A DNA stretch of 64,000 nt from Trogon surrucura (taxonomy: Eukaryota > Chordata > Aves > Trogoniformes > Trogonidae). The notes below the pieces were generated by a model. The model was not told where the DNA came from. It was given only the letters and a program-made list of their open reading frames with translations, and ran no database searches. Position 1 is the stretch's first letter, and each line of letters starts with the position of its first letter. The translations under genes were made by a program, and so were the position numbers. This document shows positions 42,511 to 53,694 of the stretch, piece after piece. Location: NCBI GenBank assembly GCA_020746105.1, contig JAJGST010000022.1, positions 1,159,223-1,223,222 on the forward strand, given 5' to 3'.

Positions 42511-42985
42511 TGCTCATTAGTCTTTCCAAGGGTCTTCGGTGGTCTTCTGAGACCCCTGGTGGTCTTCCCATGGTTGTCCTTTTGGCAAACTCTTGGGTTC
42601 CTTTGCCATATATGGGTATCTTTGGGCCCAGAGCCTGCAGGTCTTGGTAAACTGGTCCGCAAAGTCTTACTTGGTTAACGTATAAAATTACAGCCCATTG
42701 TTTTTAGCTCCCCTCACCTTAACATTCTCTGTTCTTTTAATTATCTTGTTCTTATAACGACCCAATAATCCTACTGATTCTGTATCAATTCCCCCCTTTG
42801 AGACTTCCAAAGAAGTTCCTTTGGGAGTCTCGCTTATACATTATAGACTTGATAATATGTTGAGTTATTTGGTCAACACATTTCAGTACAACAAGGAGTT
42901 ACTAAAGGTAAACACCGTATCATAAAGCAACATAATATACATGTGACAATTATAGCCACAATTATCACAAATAATTTTATTAACC
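42511..42985 (-). repeat. ERV 3' fragment: Env anchor, polypurine tract and part of an LTR
   Basis: On the minus strand a hydrophobic Cys-rich anchor (KLFVIIVAIIVTCILCC, about 42985-42900) is followed by a short tail, a purine run CAAAGGGGGGAA (42788-42801) and then TGATACAGAATCAGTAGG, the probable LTR start at 42787. The LTR end cannot be placed. I see no second copy of this family. Confidence 0.5.
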
Positions 42986-42994
42986 AACTTGTGA

Positions 42995-43243
42995 CATACC
43001 GCATGGGTGAACGATGTCATCGATGTATTGCAGATGTGCCGGAGCTCCACCCCTCTCCAGTGCAGTATGGATCAGTCCATGGCAGATGGCAGGGCTGTGT
43101 TTCCACCCCTGGGGCAGTCGATTCCAGGTGTACTGGATACCCCTCCAGGTGAAAGCAAACTGCAGCCTGCACTCTGCTGCTATAGGAATAGAGTAAAACA
43201 CATTAGCAATGTCAGTCGTGGCATACCACTGAGGTGCCTTTGA
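42995..43243 (-). pseudogene. ERV-L-like RT palm fragment
   Basis: It reads YSIPIAAECRLQFAFTWRG, LPQGWKHSPAICHG and the catalytic QYIDDIV. It matches family F more than A/B. It joins truncated LTR3 at 43244. Confidence 0.8.
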
Positions 43244-44013
43244 CTCTCTAACCCCCTCTTCCCTCCCTAAACGGGAAGAGAAAAGGGAATGAGGCAGAGA
43301 GACTTACGGATTAGAGGAGAAAAAAAACTAGAACAGCTTTAATGAAAATAATGGGAATAATGGTAAAAAGATGAAAGTAAAGAATTATATACAACTATAG
43401 ATAGTAGCCCGATATCAAACCCGACTTCCTCCCCCGATAGCAATCACCACTGGTGTTGCAGAGCAGGAGGCACTGGGGAAACCCCAGGCTCAGTGGCGGC
43501 AGGGAGCTGGATACAGGGAGCTGGATTTGGGAACTCACGATCCGGATCAAAATCAGGAGGTCAGATGGATTCGTCTCTGGACACCGGCCATTGCAGAAAA
43601 AGGACAAACAAAAGGGCAAAAAGGGCGAAAAGGGCCGAAACTCTCGTGATCACTCAATTTATACTAGATATGACGTATATGGGATGGAATACTCTCGTTG
43701 GTCACCTGTCCTGTCTATTACCCACTGGAGGTGCCACCTTTTACTTCCTTGTGCCCCCCTCTTACTACCCAGTTCATGCGTGGCACACAAGAGTCAGCAG
43801 TGACCTTGGTCACTATAGGAATAAGTATAAGCAAGAGCCTTTCGACATACCAGTCCCAGGCAGTGACTGTAAACATCACGTTATCACTGCCAGTAGCAGA
43901 CACTGTCTGCAAAAACATGCTGCTGACTTCAGAACGTGCAGCCTTTTAGAAGACACTAAAATGAAAAGTAAAAATCACTAAACAGGGCTGGGTTTTTAGC
44001 TAAACCCAGGACA
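43244..44013 (-). repeat. LTR3 (subtype b), end truncated
   Basis: Minus-strand start TGTCCTGGGTTTAGC at 44013; the other end is missing about 25-30 bases. It is nearly the same as 32940-33563 and clearly different from the LTR3 at 49527-50311, so it is probably not the partner LTR of provirus F although it lies next to it. Confidence 0.85.
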
Positions 44014-44033
44014 ACCAGCCAAGTGGCTTCTGC

Positions 44034-46883
44034 TTAATTTGTATCCCAGTGCTTCCATGTCCCATGACTCAATGCCCTCAGCATAGTCTTCAACAGTCCA
44101 CTGTATCTTTCAATCTTTCCAGAGGCTTCTGGATGATAGGGGATGTGATACACCCACTCAGTGTCATGTTTCTTGGCCCAGGAATTGATGAGATTATTTC
44201 GGAAATGAGTCCCATTGTCTGATTCAATTCTTTCTGGAGTACCATGGCGCCACAAAATTTGCCTTTCCAGGCCTAAGATGGTATTTCGGGCAGTGACATG
44301 GTTTACAGGATATGTCTCAAGCCAACCAGTCATTTCTTCTACCATGATGAGTATGTAGCACTTGTTTTGGCATGTTCGTGGCAGCAGTCCCATTTAGTCA
44401 ATTTGCCAGGCCTCACCATAGTGAAAACCCAGCCACTGCCCTCTGCTCCAGGGAGACTTTTCTCTTGTGGCTTGCTTGCTTGAGGAACATATCTCACATT
44501 CATGAGTGACCTGTGCAATGGCCTCCATGGTCAGGTTCACCTCTCGATCACGAGCCCATCTGTATGTAGTGTCTCTCCCTAGATGTCCTGATGTTTCATG
44601 GGCCCATCGAGCTACAAACAGCTCACCCTTACGTTCCCAGTCCAGGTCCACCTGAGCTATTTCAATTTTTTCAATTTTTGCAGCCTTATCTACTTGTTCA
44701 TCATTTTGATGTTCTTCAATGGCCCGGATTTTGGGCACGTGAGCATCTATGTGATGCACCTTCAGAGTCATGTTTTCTACTCGAGTAGCAATATCTTGCC
44801 ACAATGCAGCCACCCATATGGGTTTACCCCTGCGCTGCCAGTTGGTCTTCTTCCACTGCTGTAACCACCCCCATAGGGCATTAGCCACCATCCAGGAATC
44901 AATATAGAGTACTGGCCACTTTTCTCATTCAGCAATCATCAGGGTTAGCTGGATGGCTTTCACCTCTGCAAATTGACTTGACTCGCCTTTTCCTTCAGTG
45001 ACCTCCACAACTTGTTGCGTGGGACTCCACACAGCAGCTTTCCACCTCCGATGGTTCCCTATCACACGGCAGGATCCATCAGTAAACAAAGCATAGCATC
45101 GTTCATTCTCTGGTAGTTCATTCTATGGTGGTGCCTCTTGGGCACGAACCACCTTCTCAGGCACTGCACCAAAATCTCTGCCGTCTGGCCAGTCCATGAT
45201 CTCTTCCAGGATTCCTGGGTGATTGGATTTTCCCAGTCGAGCTCGTTGTGTGATCAATGCTACCCACTTACTCCATGTAGCACTAGTTGCATGATGGGTA
45301 GAGGGGATATTCCCCCTGAACATCCAGTGCAACACAGGCAGCCGGGGTGCCAAGAGGAGGGATGCCTCTGTACCAACCACTTCTGAAGCAACTTGAACTC
45401 CCTCATATGCTGCCAGAATCTCCTTCTCGGTTGGGGTATAGTTGGCTTCTGATCCTCTGTATCCCCTGCTCCAAAATCCTAAAGGTCGACCTCGGGTTTC
45501 TCCTGATGTCCTTTGCCAGAGACTCCAAGTGAGACCATACTCCCCAGCTGCACTGTAAAGTATATTTTGCACTGATGGTCCTGTCCGGATAGGCCCAAGT
45601 GCCACTGCACGGGCTATTTCCTGTTTAAGCTGCTCGAAGGTTTGTTGTTGTTCAGGGCCCCACTCAAATTCATTCTCCTTTCGCGTCACTCGGAAAAGAG
45701 GTCTCACAAGCTGACTGTAACCTGGAATGTGCATCCTCCAAAACCCCACAAGGCCTAAGAAAGCTTGCCTTTCCTTCTTGATAGTTGGTGGGGACATGGT
45801 CGCAATTTTATCACCTACATCCATAGGCACGTGATGGCGTCCATCCTGCCATTTTATTCCTAAAAACTCAATCTCTTGTGCAGGTCCCTTGACCTTGCTT
45901 TTCTTTATAGCGAAGTCAGCCTTCAGAAGAATTTCAATTATTCTTTTTCTCTTTTCAAACACCTATTCCGCTTTACTGCCCCACACAATGATGTCATCAA
46001 TGTATTGCAGATGTTCAGGGGCATCACCTTTTTCCAGTGCAGTTTGGATCAGTCCATGACAGATGTTGGAGCTATGCTTCCACCCCTGGGGTAGTCAATT
46101 CCAGGTGTATTAAACACCCCTCCAGGTGAAAGCAAACTGTGGCCTGCACTCTACTGCCAAAGGAATGGAAAAAAACGCATTGGCAATGTCAATTGTAGCA
46201 TACCACCTGACTGTCTTTGACTCCAGTTCATATTGGAGCTCCAACATATCTGGTACAGCAGCACTCAATGGTGGTGTCACTTCGTTCAGACCACGATAGT
46301 CCATTGTTAGCCTCCACCCTCCATCAGACTTTCGCACTGGCCATATGGGACTATTAAAAGGTGAGTGTGTCTTGCTGATCACTCCCTGGGCTTCCAGCTG
46401 ATGAATCAGCTCATGGATGGGAGCTAGGGAGTCTCGATTTGTGCGATACTGCCGCTGGTGTACTGTCCTGGTAGCAATTGGCACCTGCTGTTCTTCAACT
46501 TGCATCAGTCCTACAATGAAGGGATCTTCTGAGAGGTCAGGCAGGGTAGACAGTTGTTTGATCTTCTCTGTAGTCACGGTAGCCACACCAAAAGCCCATC
46601 GGTAGTCCTTTGGGTCCTTGAAATACCCTCTCCTGAGGTAGTCTATGCCAAGAATACAAGGGGCCTCTGGGCCAGTCACAACAGGGTGCTTTTCCCACTT
46701 GTCCCCTGTTAAACTCACATCAGCCTCCAGCACAGATAATTCTTGGCATCCTCTTGTCACTCCTGAAATCCAAACAGGTTTTGAGCCTCTATGTCTTGAT
46801 GGTACTAATGTACACTGCGCACCGGTGTCCACCAACGCCTTATACTTCTGTGGGTCCGATGTGCCAGGCCATCGAATCCACAC
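44034..46883 (-). pseudogene. pro-pol: Protease, RT, RNase H and truncated integrase of provirus F
   Basis: Protease has ALVDTGAQCTLVPS and CILGIDYL. RT has SPFNSPIWPVRKSDGGWRL, MDYRGLNEVTPPL and, after a break at 46110-45965, the palm with the YIDDI-type box and FLGIKWQDGRHHVPMDV. RNase H reads through to WLQQWKKTNWQRRGKP, although its first part (about 44890-45122) is out of frame. Integrase has HETSGHLGRD/CEIC, ESDNGTHFRNN and GKIERYSGLL. Integrase ends at HWDTN, where LTR3 begins. At least four breaks make it inactive. Confidence 0.85.
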
Positions 46884-47104
46884 AGTCTAGTATACTCGGT
46901 CATCCCTGTCCTCCTCCTGGCCGAAAGCAGGGACTCTCTATTCCTGGTCCTCATTAGAACATTCACCTTTGCAGTGATAGACCAGAAGTCCTCTCATCAG
47001 AATCAAGGGACATGACTTCAATTCTTCTTTGTCTGGGAGATCACTGATTATCTTCCTGAGTCCCCACAGCAACTACACTGACTGCCTTCCTATATGTCGC
47101 CTTC

Positions 47105-48627
47105 TTAACTGCTGTCTTTCAGTTCATGCACACTGGCTTCCAGATTAGAGGCAGATTCACCATCCCACTTCCTCATGTCCTCCCCTTGGTCACACAGGAG
47201 AAACCAGAATGCTCCACGTGACATACACCTGGGGCTCCCTTTCCCTCCTATTGATATAGGAAAAGACTGGTTTCTTGGAGCACTCCTGGCAGTTGATGCC
47301 TTGGCCCGCAGGGATGAGGAGATGCGGAGGTTGTCTTCAAAGTTTTGCAGCCAAGAAGACACTCTTTCCACAGTTGCTATATCCATACCTGTGCAATATA
47401 TCATTGCCAAGTTGTTGGAATATGACTCTGGAGCACCTTGAATCACCTTTCTCCACATGGCCCGTGTGCATGGGACATCCTCTGGATCTGTGGGGGCTTC
47501 TTCATTGTCTAGATCACTGTAGATGACTTCCAACACACCTAGTTCTCTCAGGTACTGGATGCCTTCATCTGCAGTAGTCCACTTTTCTTGGAAATTTGAA
47601 AGATCTTCCTTGAACGGATATCTTGCCCTTACACTTGAGAGGAGCCATTTCCAAAGACACCAAATACCTGCTTCCTTTCCAATTCCTTTTTCAATTCCCC
47701 GATCCCTAGCAAGGGATCCCAGTTGTTGGGCTTCTCCACCATCTAGTTGCTGACTGTCAGCCCCGCTATCCCAGCATCAGAGCAGCCAGGCAGGAATCCG
47801 CTCACCAGGCTGGCGGCTGTAATCTTTCCTCATATCTCAGAGTTCTGATGAAGTCAGGGACCGGGTAGTTTCTGTTTCTTGTTTGATTTCTTTCACTCTT
47901 TCTGATTCCCCAGTCAGAGGATCAATTTCTTGCTCAGGCTCCTCCTCTTCTTCCTCCCTTACTAATCGACCATATGGAGCTGTTGACTTTCTTGTCCACA
48001 TTTTTGTCTTCACTACTGGGGCAATTACTGTAGTCGTTGTTTGAGTTCCTGCCTCAACCATGGTGTCTTCAGCTGAAGTTTGGGTGCCTGCCTCAACCAT
48101 TGCCCTTTGAGAATACTGAACCGTGGCTCGATAGGCACAGGCTAAGCCCCACTACAACGCTAGGAGTTGCTGGTTTTCATTGGGGTAGGTGAGGCACCCT
48201 TCTATCAGGTGGCATGTCAATTTAGTAGGGTTGCTCACCTGTTCAGGGGTGATGTCGCAGGCTATGAGAGGTGATAACCGTCCTAGGAATCTGCCCAAGT
48301 CCTTCCACACACCCTGCCACCCAGGGACCAGCTGTTTCAAGGCACACTTCAGTATGTCCTCACCCAAAGATTGTCTCCTTTTATGTCAGGATGAAAACAG
48401 ATTCCACAAAGCCCATAGTATACTAATAACAGTAACTAGTAGTACCACAGAGCTTAAGCAAGGATGAACAAGGACCCTGGGAGCCTTCATAATAAAGTCA
48501 TTCACATCAAACTCATGTAGGCAGAGGGAGATGTATTCCTTCACTCTCTCCACAAGATAGCTCCCGCAGCACAGCAGGGCTGTAACCACCAAAACAAAAC
48601 ACACATTCATTGTTTGTTTCAGCATGT
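47105..48627 (-). pseudogene. gag: Gag of provirus F with hydrophobic leader
   Basis: A Met near 48627 begins a leader with two membrane-spanning stretches (NVCFVLVVTALLCCGSYLV and LSSVVLLVTVISILWALWNLF, ending near 48390). Then follow the WQGVWKDLG block, a GLAYAYRA-type block, a linker with repeats of MVEAGTQT, an acidic stretch, the capsid-like block (PAWLLRCWDSGAD) and a C-terminal WFLLCDQGEDMRKWDGES. The order is the same as in gag of A. Stops and frameshifts near 48380, 48150, 48110 and 47830-47540 break it into pieces. Confidence 0.75.
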
Positions 48628-48777
48628 TCTCAAGCAGAGCTAAACAAAATGATAAGCAGTGCTGCCAGCAAGCTCTGCATCCTGCCCAGGAACTTGCCAC
48701 TTAATAACTACTCTAGCTATAGCAAGCTTAGCACAGAATTGCTCTTGTCTTGCCCCATGCTGGGCATCAAAAAGAAC

Positions 48778-49365
48778 TGTGATGGTTTGGCCCTGGCTGG
48801 AGGCCAGGAGCCCACCAAAGCTGCTCTATCACTCCCCTTTTAGATGGACAGGGGAGAGGTAAGATGTAACAAGAGGCCCGTGGGTAAAGATAAAAAGCAG
48901 TTTAATGCAGGAATAGCAAATGCCGTGCGCGGAAGCAAAGCAAAACAGAACAAAGATTATTCTCTACTTCCCATTGGCGGGCGATGTCCGACCACTTTCC
49001 CAGGAAGCAGGGTTCCAGTATGCATAGCGGTTGCTCTGGAGGACAAACACAAACAGCAAATGCCCCCCCACTTCCCTCTGCCTTCTCGCTTTTATATCTG
49101 AACTGATGTCATATGGTATGGAATACCCCTTTGGTCAGTTTGAGTCAGCTGGCCTGGCTGTGTCCTCTCCCAAGATGTTGCCCACCCCCTGCCTGTTGTT
49201 GGGGGAATGTTGGAAAACCACAGCCTCGGTGGTGTGTGAGCAATGCTTAGCAGTAGCCAAAACACTGGGGTGCTATCAACACCCTTCTATCTACCACTCC
49301 AAAAAACACAGCACTGAGAGAGCTGCTGTGGGAAGATTAACTCCACCTCAGCCTGACCCAATACA
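48778..49365 (-). repeat. Solo LTR7 in the leader of provirus F
   Basis: 588 bp, TGTGATGGTTTGGCC to GACCCAATACA on the plus strand; both ends resemble LTR2 ends, so the two are related. On the minus strand TATAAAAG (near 49090) and ATTAAA (near 48902) fit promoter and poly(A) signal. No clear 5-bp duplication is left. Confidence 0.75.
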
Positions 49366-49501
49366 ACTCTCAAAGAAAAGATTTGACATGCTCTCAGCTG
49401 TGCCAGATGGAATTTAAACTACTCGGGCAATATATCAGAGCCCAGTTGCATCTAAATAGCTGGCAAAATATTCTGAGTCTGATTGGTGTTTGCCGCTCTT
49501 T

Positions 49502-49519
49502 GCCCCACGTTGGGTGCTA
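49502..49519 (-). other. Primer binding site of provirus F
   Basis: The minus strand reads TAGCACCCAACGTGGGGC seven bases from the LTR, two changes from the site of provirus A. It supports an A-like tRNA primer. Confidence 0.7.
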
Positions 49520-49526
49520 CTAAATC

Positions 49527-50311
49527 TGTTGTGGATTAGGGCTGGGCCAGCCACTAAATGTGGACAGATGCTCTCTAACCCCCTCTTCCCCCCTAAAATG
49601 GGAAGGAAAAGGGAATGAGGCAGAGAGACTTACGGGTTCGAAAAGAAAAACTAAAACAGCTTTAATGAAGCAATAATGGAAATAATAGTGAAAAGATAAA
49701 AATAAAGAACTATATACAACGAAATATAAGCCCAATATTGAAACCAACCCCCCCACCGACAGGAATCCCCACTGATGCTGCAGAGCAGGCAGCACTGGGG
49801 AAGTCCCAGGTTCAGCGGCAGCAGGAGCTGGATACAGGGAAATGGATTCGGGAACTCAGGATCCGGATCAAAATCAGGAGATCAGATGGAGCCCTCCTTG
49901 GACACCGGCCATTGAGGAAAGAGAGGCAAGAACTCTTGTGATCACTCAATTTATATTAAATATGACATATATGGGATGGAATACTCTCGTTGGTCACCTG
50001 TCTTGTCTATTACCCCCTGGAGGTGCAACCTTTTACTTCCTTGTGACCCCTCTTACTACCCGTCACTCCCAGCGTGGCACACAAGAGCCAGCAGTGGCCT
50101 TGGTCACTATAGGAATAAGTATCAGCCAGAGCCTTTCTGCATCCTAGTCCCAGGCAGTGACTGTAAACATCAGGTGTTATCACTGCCAGTAGCACACACT
50201 GTCTGCAAAAACTTGCTGCTAACTCCAGAACGTGCAGCTTTTTATAAGAGACTAAACTGGAAAGTAAAAATCACTGAACAGAATTGGTGTTTTTTAGCTA
50301 AAATCAGGACA
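49527..50311 (-). repeat. LTR3 (subtype a), 5' LTR of provirus F
   Basis: 785 bp, from TGTCCTGATTTTAGC (50311) to TCCACAACA (49527) on the minus strand. TATAAATTG near 49950 and ATTAAAG near 49660 fit TATA box and poly(A) signal. Confidence 0.85.
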
Positions 50312-51025
50312 GTTAGATACCACTGGATGTATGTCTTGGACTATTGAATTTATAGCCCTTAAATCTTGTACCAATCTGTATTCATAGAATTCATACAATT
50401 CATAGAATGGCCTAAGTTGGAAGGGACCTTAGAGATCATCTAATCCAACCTCCCTGTCATGGGCAGGGATGCCTCTCAACTAGATCAGGCTACTCAAGGC
50501 TATGTCCAACTTGGTCTTGAACACCTCCAGGGAGGGAGCAGCCACAACTTCTCTTGACAATTTATTCCAAAGTCTTGCCACCCTCGTACTGAAGAATTTC
50601 TTCCTAAAATCCAATCTAAATCTATTCTCCTTCAACTTAAACCCATTTCCCCTTGTCCTATCAGTGGACACTCTTGTAAAAATTCCCTCTCCAGCCTTCC
50701 TGTAGTTTCCCTTCAGGTACTGGAAGGCAACTATTAGGTCCCCCTGAAGTCTTCTCTTCTCCAGGCTGAACAATCCCAGTTTCCTCAGTCTGTCCTTGTA
50801 GCAGAGGTGCTCCAGCCCCTGGATCATCTTTGTGGCCCTCCTCTGAACATGCTCCAACAGATCTATGTCCCTCTTATGGTGGGGACACAGATCTGTTAGA
50901 TTCTCCATTTCCTGGTTTCTTTACGGATAGGACTGGAATATTATATTCAGATTCACTTTCCACTAGTAGTACACATTTCATTTTAGATACCCTACGTTTC
51001 ACAGCTAGCTGGGCCGGCAACACAG
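50312..51025 (-). pseudogene. Class I RT fragment split by a CR1
   Basis: On the minus strand 51025-50910 reads EYNIPVLSVKKPGNGE and, after the CR1, 50384-50312 reads YRLVQDLRAINSIVQDIHP, which together form the start of a gammaretrovirus-like RT. Provirus F's LTR begins immediately after it. Confidence 0.75.
50385..50909 (-). repeat. CR1 LINE 3' end inserted in class I RT
   Basis: The plus strand begins with CATAGAAT-type tail units and GGAAGGGACCTTAGAGATCA. The minus strand encodes the last CR1 RT region ([36 protein letters not shown]). Confidence 0.88.
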
Positions 51026-51401
51026 TGTTGCAGAATTAAGACTTTCATCCTTGAGCTCTTTTCTAAACAAGTACATAACTCTTGCTTGCTAATAATCAAA
51101 AGAGACCGTGACCAGCCAAGTATAGCTCATGTTGGGAGTTTGCTCGTGAGAATGGTCAGATATGATGCTTCTTGTACACAAGATGTGCATGGGAGTAAAT
51201 GGGAGAGTATGATCAAAACAGGCCTGGGAAAGTCTGTTCTCCCTGTGTGATAACAGAGTGATTGAAGGAGTACATGAGCGAATAACAATCCTGGCTGCAT
51301 AGTCTGGTCTCCTGTTTGTGACCCATAAACAGTGCTTCTTACTAATAAACCTTGTCTTAGCTTCTCTCAAGAGCTGAGTCCGTGCCTTTCAGCCCACTGC
51401 A
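51026..51401 (+). repeat. 5' LTR of provirus E
   Basis: 376 bp, TGTTGCAGAATTAAG to AGCCCACTGCA. AATAAACC near 51345 is the poly(A) signal. The first about 260 bases (U3) occur inside provirus D. Confidence 0.85.
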
Positions 51402-51403
51402 AA

Positions 51404-51421
51404 TGGTGCCCAATGTGGGGC
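51404..51421 (+). other. Primer binding site of provirus E
   Basis: TGGTGCCCAATGTGGGGC lies two bases after the LTR and resembles the A-type site with a few changes. Confidence 0.7.
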
Positions 51422-51695
51422 TCGACAATTGAACTATTCAGCCAGAGATGGCTCCTGGACAGAAACTAGACAAATAAACGACTCAGCCAAAGACAGGACC
51501 CAAACAGGGACCTGAGAAATTATTCCGCAGCAAACAGTATCTGAACAGGCACCTGACAAACTTTGGCTCCCAAACAGAAGTTCAACAAGTCAAATACTCC
51601 GGCGGCAGCTCCGTGGTTGAACAGAGTAAAGCAGAAAACAGGCAGTGTGCACACCTTTCTCAGACGCCTTGGGTAAGTCTCATGACATGGTAATC

Positions 51696-52814
51696 ATGGG
51701 GCAGTCTAGTTCCAAAGAGCACAAGCTCTATGCAGAAGTATTACAGCGTATATTATGTGAACAAGGATTTAAAGTACCGACTTCTTGGGTACTGCAATTG
51801 CTTCTATGGATTAAGGAATATTGTAACAGGTTTCCTAATTCAGGCTCTTATGATACAAAATTGTGGGCAAAGGCTAGTGAGGAATTGCAGATTAAGAAAG
51901 ATTTGCAGTTTGAGATACCAGATGAGTTAGTTATTACGTGGCGGACAGTTTACACTACTTTAACTGGATTACAGCCTGCCAAGGAACTCCTGCAAGCAGC
52001 AGGAACAACCGCTTCTGCTGAACCCTTAATTTGCATTGATCAGGACACGGCAGAGCATGTTTGTGACAAAGTGTCCATGGATCCATGTGACCCTGATACT
52101 CTTGATCTTGAAAAGGAGTCAGACTTATACTCATCTATAAAGTCAATTAAAACTGTGGCAGCGGAATGTCTAACAGCAGAACAAACTCTGAAAAATAAAT
52201 CACAGCTGCCCTCTCCTATCAGTATTTCAAATCCACCTTCAACAATTGCTCGAGCGGCACCACCAAACCCAGGGGCAGAGCCATTCTTAAAGGAATTTTT
52301 AGAGCATCCTTTGATGTCTGTGTTGGCACCTCCCTATAAACCTGCTGTTGAGAAAGTAAAGGAGGAAGCTATTAAGAAAGACAATTTCGCTATGTGGATG
52401 GCATGTCCTGTGCTGTATCAGCCAAACCGACCTCCCGAATATCAGCAATTCACATATGAGATTGTTAAAGAAGTACGGAAGGCCATATGAGAATGTGGGC
52501 TGCAGAATAATTATACCATGAATTTGTTGCAAACAACTGGAGAATCTCATACTATGACACCATATGATTGGAAATCTCTGATGAGATTGGTTCTGAGTGC
52601 AGCACAGTATACTGTTTGGTGGGCAGAGTATAGGGAATTTGCTACGGTTCAGACTATGGATAATAATGCGAATTTAATCCCAGGTGATATGGCAGAATAT
52701 ATGGGAGAAGGACAATATGACACGCCGCAAGCTCAAGAAAATTTAGCAAGGCCAATCTTACAACAAGTAACTACATCAGCAATGAAAAGTTTGAGGGATA
52801 TCACTGGAGTTTGA
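51696..52814 (+). pseudogene. gag: Gag of provirus E: matrix and capsid start
   Basis: The chosen start is MGQSSSKE at 51696, with Gly2 and Ser for N-myristoylation, 25 bases after a splice donor (GGGTAAGTC, about 51670). The matrix is betaretrovirus-like (YAEVLQRILCEQGFKVPTSW, LWIKEYCNRFPNSGSYD). A Pro-rich linker follows and then the capsid start. A TGA at 52488-52490 interrupts the frame, which continues with MTPYDWKSLMRLVLSAAQY and ends at 52814. The rest of capsid and both zinc knuckles are deleted. Confidence 0.82.
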
Positions 52815-52830
52815 GGGATATCACTGGAGT
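52789..52830 (+). repeat. 21-bp tandem duplication at the gag deletion
   Basis: The unit GTTTGAGGGATATCACTGGAG is present twice in direct succession at the point where capsid is cut. Confidence 0.85.
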
Positions 52831-52886
52831 AATCAGTGTTGGTCTAGATTTGACAAACAGGGAAACCGGATTCAGGGAAACGGGCA

Positions 52887-53694
52887 ATGGGGCGCGAGAC
52901 CTGGTGCCCCTTCATACAACAGGGTCTGTTGTGTACACATGGTGCCTTCACCAGCACCGTGGGTAACACCATGTCAGCAACATCAGTGTTGCAGGTTGCA
53001 AGGCCCGACAGCAAACGGACAGTCGCAGACCTCACCACCAGCACAGCAGGCAGTGCAGGGCTGGATCTGACCTCCACCACCGATACAGTCTTAAATGACA
53101 GCTCAGTGAAGCTGATTGATACAGGGATATATGGACCATTGCTGTGTGGTTTTGTGGGTCCTGTGATTGGTAGATCCTCAGTGAGTAAACAGGGCTTATT
53201 TATTGTTCCTGGAGTCATTGATTCTGACTGTTTAGGGGAAATTAAAGTTATGGTTTGGACTCCTTCTCCTCCATGTACTATACTAGGGGCGCAGAAGGTG
53301 GCACAATTGCTGCTTTTGCCTTATGTTCTTCCTAAAGCTAATTCTACCATCCGAGGGAACAAAGGATGGGGTAGTACAGACATGCCACAAATTTCATGGA
53401 ATCAAAAGGTTACAACAGATCGACCAGTATTATCCTTAACCATTGAGGGACTACCATTTACTGGACTAATTGATACTGGTGCTGATGTCTCTATCATCAA
53501 AAAAACAGGACTGGCCTTCGCAATGGTCCCTATCTCCTGTTGCTGCTGCAGTTAGTGATATTGGAGGTATGCAAGTACCTTTGCAAAGCTGCAAAACTTT
53601 GCATGTTATAGGTCCAGAAAATAAGACAGCTACTTTACGACCATTTGTTCTTGACATTCCCTTTACTTTAAGGGGACGAGATCTTTTGTCATAG
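52887..53694 (+). pseudogene. pro: dUTPase-protease of provirus E
   Basis: dUTPase motifs are GSAGLDLTST, GRSSVSKQGLF, PGVIDSDCLGE (the usual Tyr is Cys) and KGWGSTD. The protease active site is LIDTGADVSII. A frameshift near 53545 moves the protease C-terminus to another frame, ending in LRGRDLLS at 53694. The layout is the same as in provirus C, with clear sequence divergence. Confidence 0.82.

Larger units (their letters stand above)
44014..50311 (-). mobile_element. ERV-L-like provirus F, a second family
   Basis: On the minus strand: LTR3 (50311-49527), primer site, leader with an LTR7 insertion, gag, protease, RT, RNase H and integrase, ending inside integrase at about 44014. Pol is colinear with A/B/G but clearly diverged. 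No env or dUTPase is seen. Many stops and frameshifts show it is older than A, B and G. Confidence 0.85.

Noticed and set aside
48778..49365. Five-base target duplication for LTR7
   Set aside because: AGAAC before and ACTCT after do not match. The LTR call rests on its ends and promoter signals only.
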